Below are positions 1 through 6,916 of a stretch of DNA of 12,173 nt, in pieces (positions within the stretch are counted from its first letter, which is position 1; every line of letters begins with the position of its first letter). This stretch comes from Prevotella sp. CAG:1320 (GTDB lineage: Bacteria > Bacteroidota > Bacteroidia > Bacteroidales > Bacteroidaceae). The DNA is taken from the NCBI GenBank assembly GCA_000435635.1, contig FR882093.1, forward strand, positions 1 through 12,173, written 5' to 3'. Position numbers and translations under genes: made by a program. Below the pieces are notes generated by a model, which was not told where the DNA came from, did not search any database, and was given only the letters and a program-made list of their open reading frames with translations.

Positions 1-104
1 AGTTATTACTTATAAATGTGTCTACCTATGTCAGTATAAGACATATGCCACTCATCTCACCATGGCAATCCCTCCATTCCCCACGACATTTCCACAGAGT
101 CGTT

Positions 105-148
105 GTTTTCCCCATCAAGGCAAGTGGTTTTCCCGAGCGAAACAAGTG
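105..148. repeat. 22-bp repeat sub-block A (GTTTTCC...CAAGTG, two units)
   Basis: Two adjacent 22-base units begin GTTTTCCC and end CAAGTG, at 105-126 and 127-148. A reverse-complement partner, GGAAAAC, occurs at 161-167, so GTTTTCC at 127-133 could pair with it. Confidence 0.6.
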
Positions 149-180
149 GAATCAGGCCTTGGAAAACAGGCGATGGAAAA

Positions 181-236
181 GAAAGCGCTTTCACAATCCC
201 ACGAAGGCGCTTTCGCAGACCCATGAAAGCACTATC
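181..236. repeat. 22-bp repeat sub-block B (GAAAGCGCTTTC core)
   Basis: Three units start at 181, 203 and 225. The first core, GAAAGCGCTTTC (181-192), is a perfect 12-bp palindrome. The second, GAAGGCGCTTTC (203-214), and the third, GAAAGCACTATC (225-236), are degraded versions. Units one and two also share the following CA-A/G-A-CCC-A bases. The frame GAAA-NNNN-TTTC is also found in the block near 11.55 kb, with CTAG in the middle. Confidence 0.8.
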
Positions 237-244
237 TAGATCTA

Positions 245-285
245 GCATCATATAAGATGATGATAGGCATCATTAACGATGATGC
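245..285. repeat. 22-bp repeat sub-block C (GCATCAT/ATGATGC hairpins, two units)
   Basis: Two hairpin-forming units are exactly 22 bases apart. GCATCAT at 245-251 faces ATGATG at 257-262. GCATCAT at 267-273 faces ATGATGC at 279-285, a perfect 7-bp stem with a 5-base loop. No T-run follows on either strand, so a classical terminator is not supported. Confidence 0.75.
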
Positions 286-332
286 TCCATCAAGGTGGCG
301 GGAAGGCGGGCGTATGCACGGGGGAGGCCGAT

Positions 333-382
333 GTATCCTTGGATACTTGCCGATGTATCCTTGGGTACTTGCGCAGGTATCC
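333..382. repeat. 22-bp repeat sub-block D (GTATCC-TT-GGATAC core)
   Basis: GTATCCTTGGATAC (333-346) has perfect 6-bp arms around TT. The next unit, GTATCCTTGGGTAC (355-368), differs at one base. A third partial unit, GTATCC, starts at 377. The first two units also share ACTTG after the core, and the two 6-base words ahead of units one and two are both GCCGAT. The pitch is exactly 22. Confidence 0.75.
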
Positions 383-564
383 AATAAGTCTTTTGGCATT
401 CATCAATCTCGACGTGACAGGATGGTTTGTTCCCCATCGAGAATCCGCTGACCCTTTTCAGGCTTTCTTTCGGTGCCGCGTCCAGGAACTATGTCCCCGT
501 CATTTTCTACTGACCCAAAGCCTTGCTTGACAGGGATATGCTCAAACAGTTACGCAAATCGGGA
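383..564. other. Gene-free stretch downstream of the kinase gene
   Basis: This is the 3' flank of the operon. I find no convincing coding region, no RNA gene and no clear stem followed by a T-run on the minus strand. The operon terminator is therefore not identified. The short reading frames here have no family features. Confidence 0.5.
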
Positions 565-1530
565 TTATCGCCCACTCTCATTCGGCCATAATTCGTAGTC
601 CATAGCCTTGTTGCCATCGGGCATTATCGTATCTTGTCCCGTTGTGTCGGCAGAACGCAGCTGGGCTCCATGCGTCAAGGCAACGGCTATGTAGGTGCCA
701 AGAGCGAGTATGATAGCCACGAGCAAAATGATGACGATACGTGACGCATAGCTTTGCTTGCCATAAGCGAAGATATCGGAAACGGAAGACGGACGGTCGG
801 CAGGGTTACGCCTGGTACAGGCCGAGGCTATTGCCCACAAACGTTTGTCACCCGTAACGCGGGCCATGTCCTTGATTACCATGCCGAGCGAATAGATGTC
901 TGAACGCACGTCGGCCTTGGCTCCTGGCATCAGCTGCTCGGGAGCGATGTATCCCGAGGTGCCAGCCGGCAGTTTCAAGATGTTGAAATTATCACTGTCA
1001 GCAAGTCCGAAGTCTATTAATTTCACATTATGTCCGTTATGGGTTATCATGATGTTGGCCGGCTTCAGGTCGCGATGGGTTATCTGCTTGCCATGTATGT
1101 AGTCGAGGGCGGCAACCAGTTGCTTGACTATCTTGTAGGCCATTGAGGCATCAAGTTGTCCTGACACCAGGGCATCAGCCAAGGTTTCGCCGTCCACATA
1201 TTCCATGATGATGGCCGCTCCAAGCCCCTCGACCTCTTCCATGCCTATCGTGCGGCATATATTGGGATGGTCGATCCGCAGCCCGATTTCGAACTCCTTT
1301 GAGAGAGCCTGACGGTAAACCGGCGTGTAGAGGAAGTCGGGCTTGAGGCATTTCAGGATATACCGCTTGCCATATCTCGCGGCGCTGAAGAGTCTCGTGT
1401 GTCCGCTCTCCGACACATAGCATTCGCGCAGGTCGGTGAATCCACGCTCCACGGGTATTGCCCCAGCGGTATCAATCTCGTTGGCAAGGTCATCGGTATA
1501 ACCTGATGAATACGGTTTGTTTTCTGTCAT
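565..1530 (-). CDS. Membrane-anchored eukaryotic-like Ser/Thr protein kinase
   Basis: A 321-residue Hanks-type kinase that should transfer phosphate from ATP to Ser/Thr on cytoplasmic proteins. Visible motifs are the ATP-binding Lys60 in YILKCLK, a likely helix-C Glu at 79 or 81, the catalytic loop HRDLKPAN (152-159, Asp154 as base), the metal-binding DFG (173-175), the activation-segment end APE (196-198) and the structural DxYSLG (211-216). The glycine-rich loop is weak: around 40-48 it reads SESGHTRLF with a single glycine. After the kinase domain, one hydrophobic segment (about 264-285, preceded by an arginine) predicts a transmembrane helix, leaving a roughly 36-residue periplasmic tail with no recognisable domain. 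It is the last gene, 26 bases after the HTH-like gene, so the two are probably co-transcribed. The substrate is unknown; the adjacent HTH protein is an inferred candidate. The kinase identity is very secure. Confidence 0.95.
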   Translation of the reverse strand: MTENKPYSSGYTDDLANEIDTAGAIPVERGFTDLRECYVSESGHTRLFSAARYGKRYILKCLKPDFLYTPVYRQALSKEFEIGLRIDHPNICRTIGMEEVEGLGAAIIMEYVDGETLADALVSGQLDASMAYKIVKQLVAALDYIHGKQITHRDLKPANIMITHNGHNVKLIDFGLADSDNFNILKLPAGTSGYIAPEQLMPGAKADVRSDIYSLGMVIKDMARVTGDKRLWAIASACTRRNPADRPSSVSDIFAYGKQSYASRIVIILLVAIILALGTYIAVALTHGAQLRSADTTGQDTIMPDGNKAMDYELWPNESGR

Positions 1531-1556
1531 GGTATGTAAGGAATAGGGAAATTGGC

Positions 1557-2120
1557 TTATTTCCTATTAATGATGGTCAGGCCACCGTTGCGTCCCGCGA
1601 CGAATGGCGGGGTGCGTTCGCCATTCCTCTGGATAAACGGCAAATAGAGGGGCTGCCCCTTGATGAAGCATCCCGTGATAAACTCGTCCCCCGCATGCAT
1701 CTTGCTGTTCATGGACTCAATGACCCTATAGCGGCTGTCTCCAAGATAGCTGAGAATTACCAGTCGGTTAGGACTCCAACCCACCTCCACGATATCCCCG
1801 ACACCCAGTTCATGGCTTATCAGCTGGTTGGCACTGAAAAACGAAGAGTTGTATCGCGAACTCGTCTTCAGCCATGTCACGAAAGCCGCGAAGTCTTCGT
1901 GACCTATACAACGAGCCAGGATGTCAAGCGTATACTTGCGCGGCTTGTGCTTGTCGCTGACGTACCCCCACATGCGCTTCAAGGTTGATGCGGATACATG
2001 CGCCCCCGCATGGCGACCTACATATAATGAATACTCCTCGAAATCGGTCGTAGTGCTTAACGCCTTTCCGTAATGTTGCTCTACGAGGTTCTTGAGTTCT
2101 TCTATCTCTGCTGAATTCAT
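1557..2120 (-). CDS. Small predicted HTH-type protein of unknown function
   Basis: A 187-residue protein with no signal peptide or membrane segment, so probably cytoplasmic. Residues about 42-80 (VSASTLKRMWGYVSD, then TLDILARCIGHEDFAAF) resemble the helix-turn-helix-like segment found at the N-terminus of many Bacteroidota proteins, where S-STLKRLWG is followed by TLD-LA-Y-GY--W--F. The C-terminal half (about 100-187) looks beta-rich: GVGDIVEVGW, VILSYLG, YRVIES, LTIIN. The start at 2120 follows an A-rich leader (AAAAGAAA) and leaves 38 bases after the LRR lipoprotein gene. Its position just before a transmembrane kinase suggests a regulatory pair, possibly with this protein as a phosphorylation target. 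That link is inference, and DNA binding is not proven by the sequence. Confidence 0.75.
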   Translation of the reverse strand: MNSAEIEELKNLVEQHYGKALSTTTDFEEYSLYVGRHAGAHVSASTLKRMWGYVSDKHKPRKYTLDILARCIGHEDFAAFVTWLKTSSRYNSSFFSANQLISHELGVGDIVEVGWSPNRLVILSYLGDSRYRVIESMNSKMHAGDEFITGCFIKGQPLYLPFIQRNGERTPPFVAGRNGGLTIINRK

Positions 2121-2158
2121 ACTGTTCGCGTTTCTTTTATGGTTATGAGGTTATGCGG

Positions 2159-3772
2159 TTAGAACCCGACGATGTTCTTGAATTGTCCCCATTCGGAATC
2201 TTGCTTATACATGGCAAGACGGTTTGACGGTACGTGCAACACGCAAGTGGAGAATATCTCGTCGGAAGAACGACCGAAAGCGTCAGGGCGACATACAGGT
2301 GGATAACTGGCCGACAGATATAGGTGAAGTAGTGGGCAACCGTCGAATGCGTAGTCAGAAACCAACTCCGTATCCGTGCCCAAGTAGACTGTTGACAACC
2401 GCCGGCAGTCCTGGAACACGCCAACAGGAATTTGCCGCAACTTGTCGGGCATGTGTATCTCCTCCAACTCACAGCCGTAGAAAGCCGAATGCCCTATGTC
2501 CGTAAGCTCGTCAGGCAGGGTGAGGCTCGTGATTTTACAGCCGGTAAAAGCGTAGTCATCAATAGACATGACAGTGATGGGCAGGGTGTAGTCCCCCTCC
2601 TTGCCCATGGGGAACCAGACAAGGGCGGTGGCATCGGCATTGAAGAGTGCGCCTCCGTCACTCCGGTAATGGCTGTTGGCGGGAGAGACTTGGATTTCCG
2701 CCAGTGCCGCGCATCCCGATGATGGCGTTATTTCCTCCACCGAGGCGGGAATGGTGAGACTTGTCAGCGAGGCACAGTCACGCAGGGCATCCCTTTCTAT
2801 AACGGTGACATTGTCGGGCATCACGATGCTTTCAAGTTTTGAGCAGCCCGCGAACATCCCATAACCGATAACGTTGTCCTCGGTATAGCGAGACTCAGCA
2901 TAGCTGCCTCCGCCAGCGACAATGCTCACGTCAGCCATGTCGATGTGGATGAGTTGGCCTTGTGTGGCGCTGCCATCAGTGTCAATGCCCGCCATGCTCC
3001 TAAGACAGGCGAGGTCGTCGCCATTCATCGGGCCGGCAAACGACAGTGACCTATAGGCATAGAGATTATCACCCATGAGCGACCGCAACACGCCAGGTTC
3101 GGTCAAGGTCACGGCATTGCCGGTAGTGAACGACAAGGCTTCTCCGACGGTCTCGCCTTCTTTGTTTGAGGCAAACGCTTTCAGCTCGTAAGTGGTGTTC
3201 TGCCGCAGTTCGCCAATCCTCACCTTGTAAGTTCCGTCATTGCCGGGCAACGTCGTCACGACTTTATATGTTTCGCCATCCGAGGCGCAAGTGACGTAAC
3301 ATCCGGTTTCGGTGATTTCCTCTCCGCCATCGTCAGTGATGGTGTAGCGGACTATCGCGCTGGCCGGGCCATGGCTCAATATGGTAAGCTCGCCCATCGT
3401 CGGTTTATCGTTGGGAATGGTCGTGAATGTCATGGTGCCGCTGTTGATGGTTGTCCTGTCGTTGTAAGCCTGAAGATAGAACGTATATTGCGTACCAGGC
3501 GTTAGCCCGGTAATTCTCGACGACACGCTTCCGTTGTCGGCAAAGGCCTCGACCTGCATGGTCGCACCACCATCATCGCCGTAGACGAAACGCAACCCGG
3601 GCATGTCCGTGTTGCCTCGTAGGGCAACCGTACCCCGCAACGTAGCTTCCGTGCGGGTGATGTCAGTCGCCCCAGATACCGAGAGACGCGGTTCCAGATT
3701 GACAGGAACATTGTCTTCTCCGCATGCCGCGAAGGCAATCATCGCGATAAGGAATATAAGCGTATGTTTCAT
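2159..3772 (-). CDS. Surface lipoprotein with FN3-like domains and BspA-type LRRs
   Basis: A 537-residue predicted lipoprotein. I chose the ATG at 3772 because it begins a standard signal (KH, hydrophobic core, IAFAAC) with lipidation at Cys17 and follows GAAAAAAG. The same frame opens upstream to 3874, but that would bury the signal 34 residues in and overlap the upstream gene by 50 bases. After the Cys comes GEDN, an acidic stretch of the kind linked to lipoprotein surface export in Bacteroidota. Two FN3-like beta-sandwich repeats follow (about 27-118 and 122-218; TEATLRGTV, TPGTQYTFYLQAYN, NTTYELKAFASN). The C-terminal half (about 300-533) has LRR_5/BspA repeats with phasing aromatic positions at F307, F409, F431, F453 and F476. 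It ends with the usual VPSNRLAMYKQDSEWGQFKNI closing motif. Likely role: adhesion or ligand binding at the cell surface. The ligand is unknown. Confidence 0.88.
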   Translation of the reverse strand: MKHTLIFLIAMIAFAACGEDNVPVNLEPRLSVSGATDITRTEATLRGTVALRGNTDMPGLRFVYGDDGGATMQVEAFADNGSVSSRITGLTPGTQYTFYLQAYNDRTTINSGTMTFTTIPNDKPTMGELTILSHGPASAIVRYTITDDGGEEITETGCYVTCASDGETYKVVTTLPGNDGTYKVRIGELRQNTTYELKAFASNKEGETVGEALSFTTGNAVTLTEPGVLRSLMGDNLYAYRSLSFAGPMNGDDLACLRSMAGIDTDGSATQGQLIHIDMADVSIVAGGGSYAESRYTEDNVIGYGMFAGCSKLESIVMPDNVTVIERDALRDCASLTSLTIPASVEEITPSSGCAALAEIQVSPANSHYRSDGGALFNADATALVWFPMGKEGDYTLPITVMSIDDYAFTGCKITSLTLPDELTDIGHSAFYGCELEEIHMPDKLRQIPVGVFQDCRRLSTVYLGTDTELVSDYAFDGCPLLHLYLSASYPPVCRPDAFGRSSDEIFSTCVLHVPSNRLAMYKQDSEWGQFKNIVGF

Positions 3773-3824
3773 TAGAACTTTTTTCGTCGAATAAATATTG
3801 GCTTTGCGCATGGTCGCGGCCTCA

Positions 3825-4856
3825 TCAGAGTTTGATGCCCACACCCACGCAGCCCTGCCATTGTTGCCCGGCAATGGTCAAGACAGAGGCGGAGATGTTG
3901 ATTCTGCCGAACGTGGCCATCAGTCCGAGTTCCCCGGCCACTCCCTTGTGGGTTAGGCCGTCGTTGAGCGCGCTGCCTCCACCTTCGCTTTCCGCCAACT
4001 GCCATGCCGTGGCGGCGCGGCCATAGCCTATGCCTTCAAAGACGCTCAACACGCTGCACAGCCTGTGTATGGCTCCAGCCGTAGCCGTCCAGTTTGAGTG
4101 CCGTGTTTCTCCCGTGTAGTAGGGCATCGTGCCGCTATCGTCAATATAACCTTCTTCATCGCATGTAAAGCGGGTATTCCCAATAGAGCGGAAGTCACTG
4201 GATACGTGGACGAACATGCCGTGTCGGCGCATGGCGGCGAGCATGACGCCCCATGAGGGCCCGTTTTGATGCATGGATAGGGTGAACAGGGCGTGGAATG
4301 TCATCGGGAGCCGCGGCCGTTTCCGTTTCACGGCAACCGTGTCTACGATGGTCTTGGTCAGTATCACCGTGTCGTGTTCGTAGGCCATTGGGATTCGCGG
4401 CTCACTTATCGTCATCTCGTAGGCGACGTGGCTCTCCAACGCCAAGGGCAACCTATAGTTTCTCAACACGCCCCATCGCGGGTGCTTGATGGTTATCCGT
4501 CTTGTCCCTTTGGGCAGGTAAAGCCATATTTCGCCCACTTCGTCCTTGCGCTTGACGATTCCGAGCGGCGAGGAAAAGGCGAAGTCTTGCCGCGCGACAA
4601 CCTTCAACAAGGCACAGGCCTCGTTGTTAAGATCCCTCACAGGCGTGATGAAGGCACTCACGTCGTTGGATAATACCCTAAAGCCCGTGACCTTGAACTT
4701 CACGGCGGACGTGTCCGTGACTTCCGCCTCTCGGTTACCGATATGGCCGAGACTGTCTTGCCGGTAGGCGCAGGCATTCGCCCCGACCATGAAGAGCAAG
4801 AGCAGCAGCATGAGCTTATGCCTCAAGTGGATATGTAAACGGTTGTTTTTCATCAT
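3825..4856 (-). CDS. Exported beta-rich protein, probable outer-membrane protein
   Basis: A 343-residue protein of unrecognised function. It starts MMKNN with a basic stretch and a long hydrophobic core (about 14-25, LMLLLLLFMVGA), then ANACA, so it is exported. Cleavage by signal peptidase I after residue 30 is likelier than lipidation at Cys29, because Asn lies at -2. Residues about 50-150 form a beta-rich domain (VLSNDVSAFITPVRDLNNEACALLKV, then GEIWLYLPKGTRRITIKHPRWG). This resembles the PEGA-like N-terminal domain seen in Bacteroidales envelope proteins. Residues about 183-343 alternate hydrophobic and polar residues in short strands (WGVMLAAMR, MFVHVSSDF, GVAGELGLMATFGRINISASV, GCVGVGIKL), consistent with a small outer-membrane barrel. 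Its ATG overlaps the stop of the upstream NTF2-like gene by four bases (ATGA), implying translational coupling and a shared function. Confidence 0.7.
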   Translation of the reverse strand: MMKNNRLHIHLRHKLMLLLLLFMVGANACAYRQDSLGHIGNREAEVTDTSAVKFKVTGFRVLSNDVSAFITPVRDLNNEACALLKVVARQDFAFSSPLGIVKRKDEVGEIWLYLPKGTRRITIKHPRWGVLRNYRLPLALESHVAYEMTISEPRIPMAYEHDTVILTKTIVDTVAVKRKRPRLPMTFHALFTLSMHQNGPSWGVMLAAMRRHGMFVHVSSDFRSIGNTRFTCDEEGYIDDSGTMPYYTGETRHSNWTATAGAIHRLCSVLSVFEGIGYGRAATAWQLAESEGGGSALNDGLTHKGVAGELGLMATFGRINISASVLTIAGQQWQGCVGVGIKL

Positions 4857-5896
4857 TCCAGGTTAAAATAGCCAATGTCTATCACGTCATCATCGGAGGA
4901 TATGCTTTTGGCGGGTTGCCACGTCCTTACGTGTATGCGCGGCATAGATTCGTCACGGAAGTCCCATAACAGGAATAGCCAACCATCGTCCGCGTATCTG
5001 TCACTCTTGTATTCCTGCCGAAGGCTTACCCCGTAGATGCCGTCTTTGGTGGGATGGCGCATGATCTTGAAATCGGAGAACCTCACGTCGATTTTCTTGT
5101 TGGTGGCGAAAGCCTTCGAGAGACGCTCCAGGTATTCTTTCTTCGTACGGATGTTGTAAGTCACTTGCTGTCTTGACATGTATTTGTCTTCCACGTCCGG
5201 CATGGTTTTCACGACATTGCCGACGATAATCAACGCATTGTCGCTGAACAGTTGCCTCAGGAAGTCGATGTCTTTCGTTGTATAGGCCATGCGGAAATGC
5301 TCGCAATAATTAAGTATCACGCGGCGTCTTTCCGCGTCGTCCACTCCAAGCTTGCCCGACAATATCTTGCTTGCCTCCTTGAAAAACGGGTTGCCGGCTA
5401 CGATCTGCCTCAATTGCCTATCGGTCAGTCCATACCTTTCCGGCTGAACGTTCCCAGCGCTTGAAGATACCCGCAGGTTAGAGGCCGGTTGGCCTCCGCC
5501 ATTGTCGGGAGACAATATGACACGTCCTTTATCGACATCCTTGCTTGGCGACAGGCCGCCGTCACGCGTGAAAGTCACTATGCCGTCACGGTCTATGTAG
5601 CCCTCTCGTCCGGTGTTGTTCTCACGGAAACGCAGTTGCCCGTTCCTGAACCTTACGTCAAGAACGCAATTCCTGACCGGGATGTTGAACAACTTCTTGC
5701 CATGGCCGTCCTCGACGATATAGGCAGTATTGCCGTGCTTGTCAACCATCCCGACCAGTTCCCGCCCTTCATACAGACCGAACTTTATGTTCCTGTCGCT
5801 TTCAGGCGTAACGGGAGTTGGCCGCGACCATAAGGCCGCGGCCATCACTCCGAGTATGATTGCCAGTGCGGACAGCGCATATATCGCCGTTTTCAT
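4853..5896 (-). CDS. NTF2-like protein with N-terminal membrane signal
   Basis: A 347-residue protein. Residues 4-22 are hydrophobic (YALSALAIILGVMAAAL) with no lipobox Cys, so it is a signal peptide or N-terminal anchor. Residues about 38-112 contain two short beta hairpins of the G-Y/M-I/V-D-D/K-x-G type (GMVDKHGN, GYIDRDGIV), resembling KWG/WG-type repeats. A low-complexity linker (about 113-155) follows. Residues about 188-330 look like an NTF2/SnoaL fold: a helix with FRMAYTTKDIDFLRQLFSDNALIIVG, then strands KIDVRFSDFKIMRH, IYGVSLRQEY and GWLFLLWDF. No catalytic set is identifiable. Its ATG lies one base beyond the stop of the fimbrillin gene, and its stop overlaps the next ATG, so it belongs to a tightly coupled trio. 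The NTF2-like fold call is moderate; its ligand or partner is unknown. Confidence 0.7.
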   Translation of the reverse strand: MKTAIYALSALAIILGVMAAALWSRPTPVTPESDRNIKFGLYEGRELVGMVDKHGNTAYIVEDGHGKKLFNIPVRNCVLDVRFRNGQLRFRENNTGREGYIDRDGIVTFTRDGGLSPSKDVDKGRVILSPDNGGGQPASNLRVSSSAGNVQPERYGLTDRQLRQIVAGNPFFKEASKILSGKLGVDDAERRRVILNYCEHFRMAYTTKDIDFLRQLFSDNALIIVGNVVKTMPDVEDKYMSRQQVTYNIRTKKEYLERLSKAFATNKKIDVRFSDFKIMRHPTKDGIYGVSLRQEYKSDRYADDGWLFLLWDFRDESMPRIHVRTWQPAKSISSDDDVIDIGYFNLE

Positions 5897-5897
5897 G

Positions 5898-6791
5898 TCA
5901 TTGCCAGTCTTGTATCTCTCCTCCTATATCTATCTTCACTTGGTCTGGGTTGTCAGAGATGACGAAGTTCACGAGATGCTCCGTGCCAGGCTTGAACTGG
6001 AACGTGCTTTCGTATACATACGAGACTCCCTTCATGACCACCTCTACCAGCGGCATGCGGTTTTCCACGCGTTGCGGCACCACTATCGCCGAGAACAGAT
6101 AGTCGCCGTCTTGCTTGGCCTCGATGGTGGCGCGCGTTCCCTTCACGTAACGTGTGGCTACACCTGCCTCCAGGTCTATGGTGGCCGTGGGCACGGTGTT
6201 ATGCACATAGACTTCCGCATCGGTGGGCATGTCGCCCTCAAAGTCCTCACCCTTGATAAGGCGTATAGTGACCTTGCTCATGATATGGCTGAACGTCAAG
6301 GGAATGGGAGAGTTTGACGCGCTGACTCCCCTGGTGCTTGCGTAAAGGAAGTCGCTTGCCTCATATCCGTCAAGTCCATCTATCTCGCTTGGCGATCCTT
6401 GATCAGTGCTTACGCTGAAAGGCTGGTCCTCTATCGACGTCACGGGCGACAGGTAAGGATAGTAAGCGTAGGCGTTGAACGTGCCTTCATCCCAGTAAAG
6501 GGTACGCCCCGCTGTCCAGTTACCGTTGTCGCAAGTCAGCACCTCGTTGTTGACGAGATTGCCGCCTATTTCCAAAGGAGCGTCGGCACTGCCTACAAAC
6601 AGGCCTATCTTGTCGCCATTCTCAAAGTCCGTATCGGTCACCCTGGTCTTTTGCGCCGGATGTGTGACCGCAAACGTCATCGGCGTTGACTTCGCATCGA
6701 TGGGTCCCGCCGTCTCTTGCTCTTGCGAACAAGCCGACAACCCCATTATTGTTAACGCATAAACCGCGTAGGTTATTATATGCTTTTTCAT
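5898..6791 (-). CDS. Fimbrillin family (Mfa-like) lipoprotein
   Basis: A 297-residue predicted fimbrillin-like lipoprotein. The signal is MKKHIITYAVYALTIMGLSAC, with a good lipobox (LSAC) and lipidation at Cys21, followed by SQEQE, which fits surface export. Family hallmarks are TRVTDTDFENGDKIGLFV (49-66), TLYWDEGTFNAYAYYPY (97-113), GYEASDFLYA (142-151), the HIMSKVTIRL strand (169-178), SAIVVPQ (234-240) and the terminal IDIGGEIQDW. Full length for the Mfa_like_1 type. Related proteins polymerise into fimbriae or decorate their tips through donor-strand exchange after proteolytic trimming. This one could be a stalk or accessory subunit, or a stand-alone adhesin. A 125-base gap with a hairpin separates it from the upstream fusion gene, so its dose may be tuned separately. 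Confidence 0.9.
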   Translation of the reverse strand: MKKHIITYAVYALTIMGLSACSQEQETAGPIDAKSTPMTFAVTHPAQKTRVTDTDFENGDKIGLFVGSADAPLEIGGNLVNNEVLTCDNGNWTAGRTLYWDEGTFNAYAYYPYLSPVTSIEDQPFSVSTDQGSPSEIDGLDGYEASDFLYASTRGVSASNSPIPLTFSHIMSKVTIRLIKGEDFEGDMPTDAEVYVHNTVPTATIDLEAGVATRYVKGTRATIEAKQDGDYLFSAIVVPQRVENRMPLVEVVMKGVSYVYESTFQFKPGTEHLVNFVISDNPDQVKIDIGGEIQDWQ

Positions 6792-6916
6792 CTTTTTCTT
6801 TCTTTATATATAAGGTATAGTTGGAAATCTCCAGATGGGCAAGCCGGGTGTTCCGCGGACCGGAGAGGCCGGACATGCCCGGCTTGTCCTTATAGAGAGT
6901 ATCTATGTATGGGTCA
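6792..6916 (-). other. Intercistronic gap between fusion protease and second fimbrillin
   Basis: This is the only gap over 60 bases inside the operon. It holds one strong hairpin (separate entry) and, nearest the fimbrillin start, a purine-rich minus-strand leader (plus strand TCTTTTTCTTTCTTTATATATAA is split here as a pyrimidine tract near 6791-6813). I see no TAnnTTTG promoter match on the minus strand, so an independent promoter for the downstream genes is not supported. Confidence 0.5.
6841..6885 (-). other. Strong GC-rich intercistronic stem-loop
   Basis: AAGCCGGG (6841-6848) and CCCGGCTT (6878-6885) form a perfect 8-bp stem. The inner bases TGTTCCG and CGGACA can extend it with a one-base bulge. 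The outer bases add a few more pairs. The hairpin spans 45 bases. No T-run follows directly on the minus strand, so it is not a textbook intrinsic terminator. It could be a weak attenuator, an RNase barrier protecting the long upstream message, or a processing site. Confidence 0.7.

Larger units (their letters stand above)
105..382. repeat. Fuzzy tandem block of 22-bp palindromic units
   Basis: Similar words recur every 22 bases through this gene-free stretch. GTTTTCCC starts near 105 and 127, and CAAGTG at 121 and 143. GAAAGCGCTTTC-like words start at 181, 203 and 225. GCATCAT starts at 245 and 267, and GTATCC at 333, 355 and 377. From 245 to 377 the phase is kept exactly at 22 (six steps); a 2-base slip occurs between 225 and 245. 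Most units contain an imperfect inverted repeat near their left half, but the palindrome itself changes from one sub-block to the next. The 22-base pitch is close to two helical turns, so the dyads would lie on one face of the DNA. The block lies downstream of the kinase gene. Its function is unknown. Confidence 0.8.

Noticed and set aside
267..285. Intrinsic terminator for the operon
   Set aside because: The stem is only 7 bp, has no T-run on either strand, is about 280 bases beyond the last stop, and belongs to the 22-bp repeat series.
105..382. CRISPR array
   Set aside because: Units are contiguous, imperfect and change sequence along the block. There are no conserved repeats separated by unique spacers of similar length, and no cas genes are present.
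1458..1988. Plus-strand open frame of 176 codons
   Set aside because: It overlaps the kinase start and the HTH-like gene antisense, and its translation shows no domain or signal; treated as a shadow.
3773..3874. Longer start for the FN3-LRR lipoprotein
   Set aside because: It would place a perfect lipoprotein signal 34 residues inside the protein and overlap the upstream gene; the ATG at 3772 has an A-rich leader.
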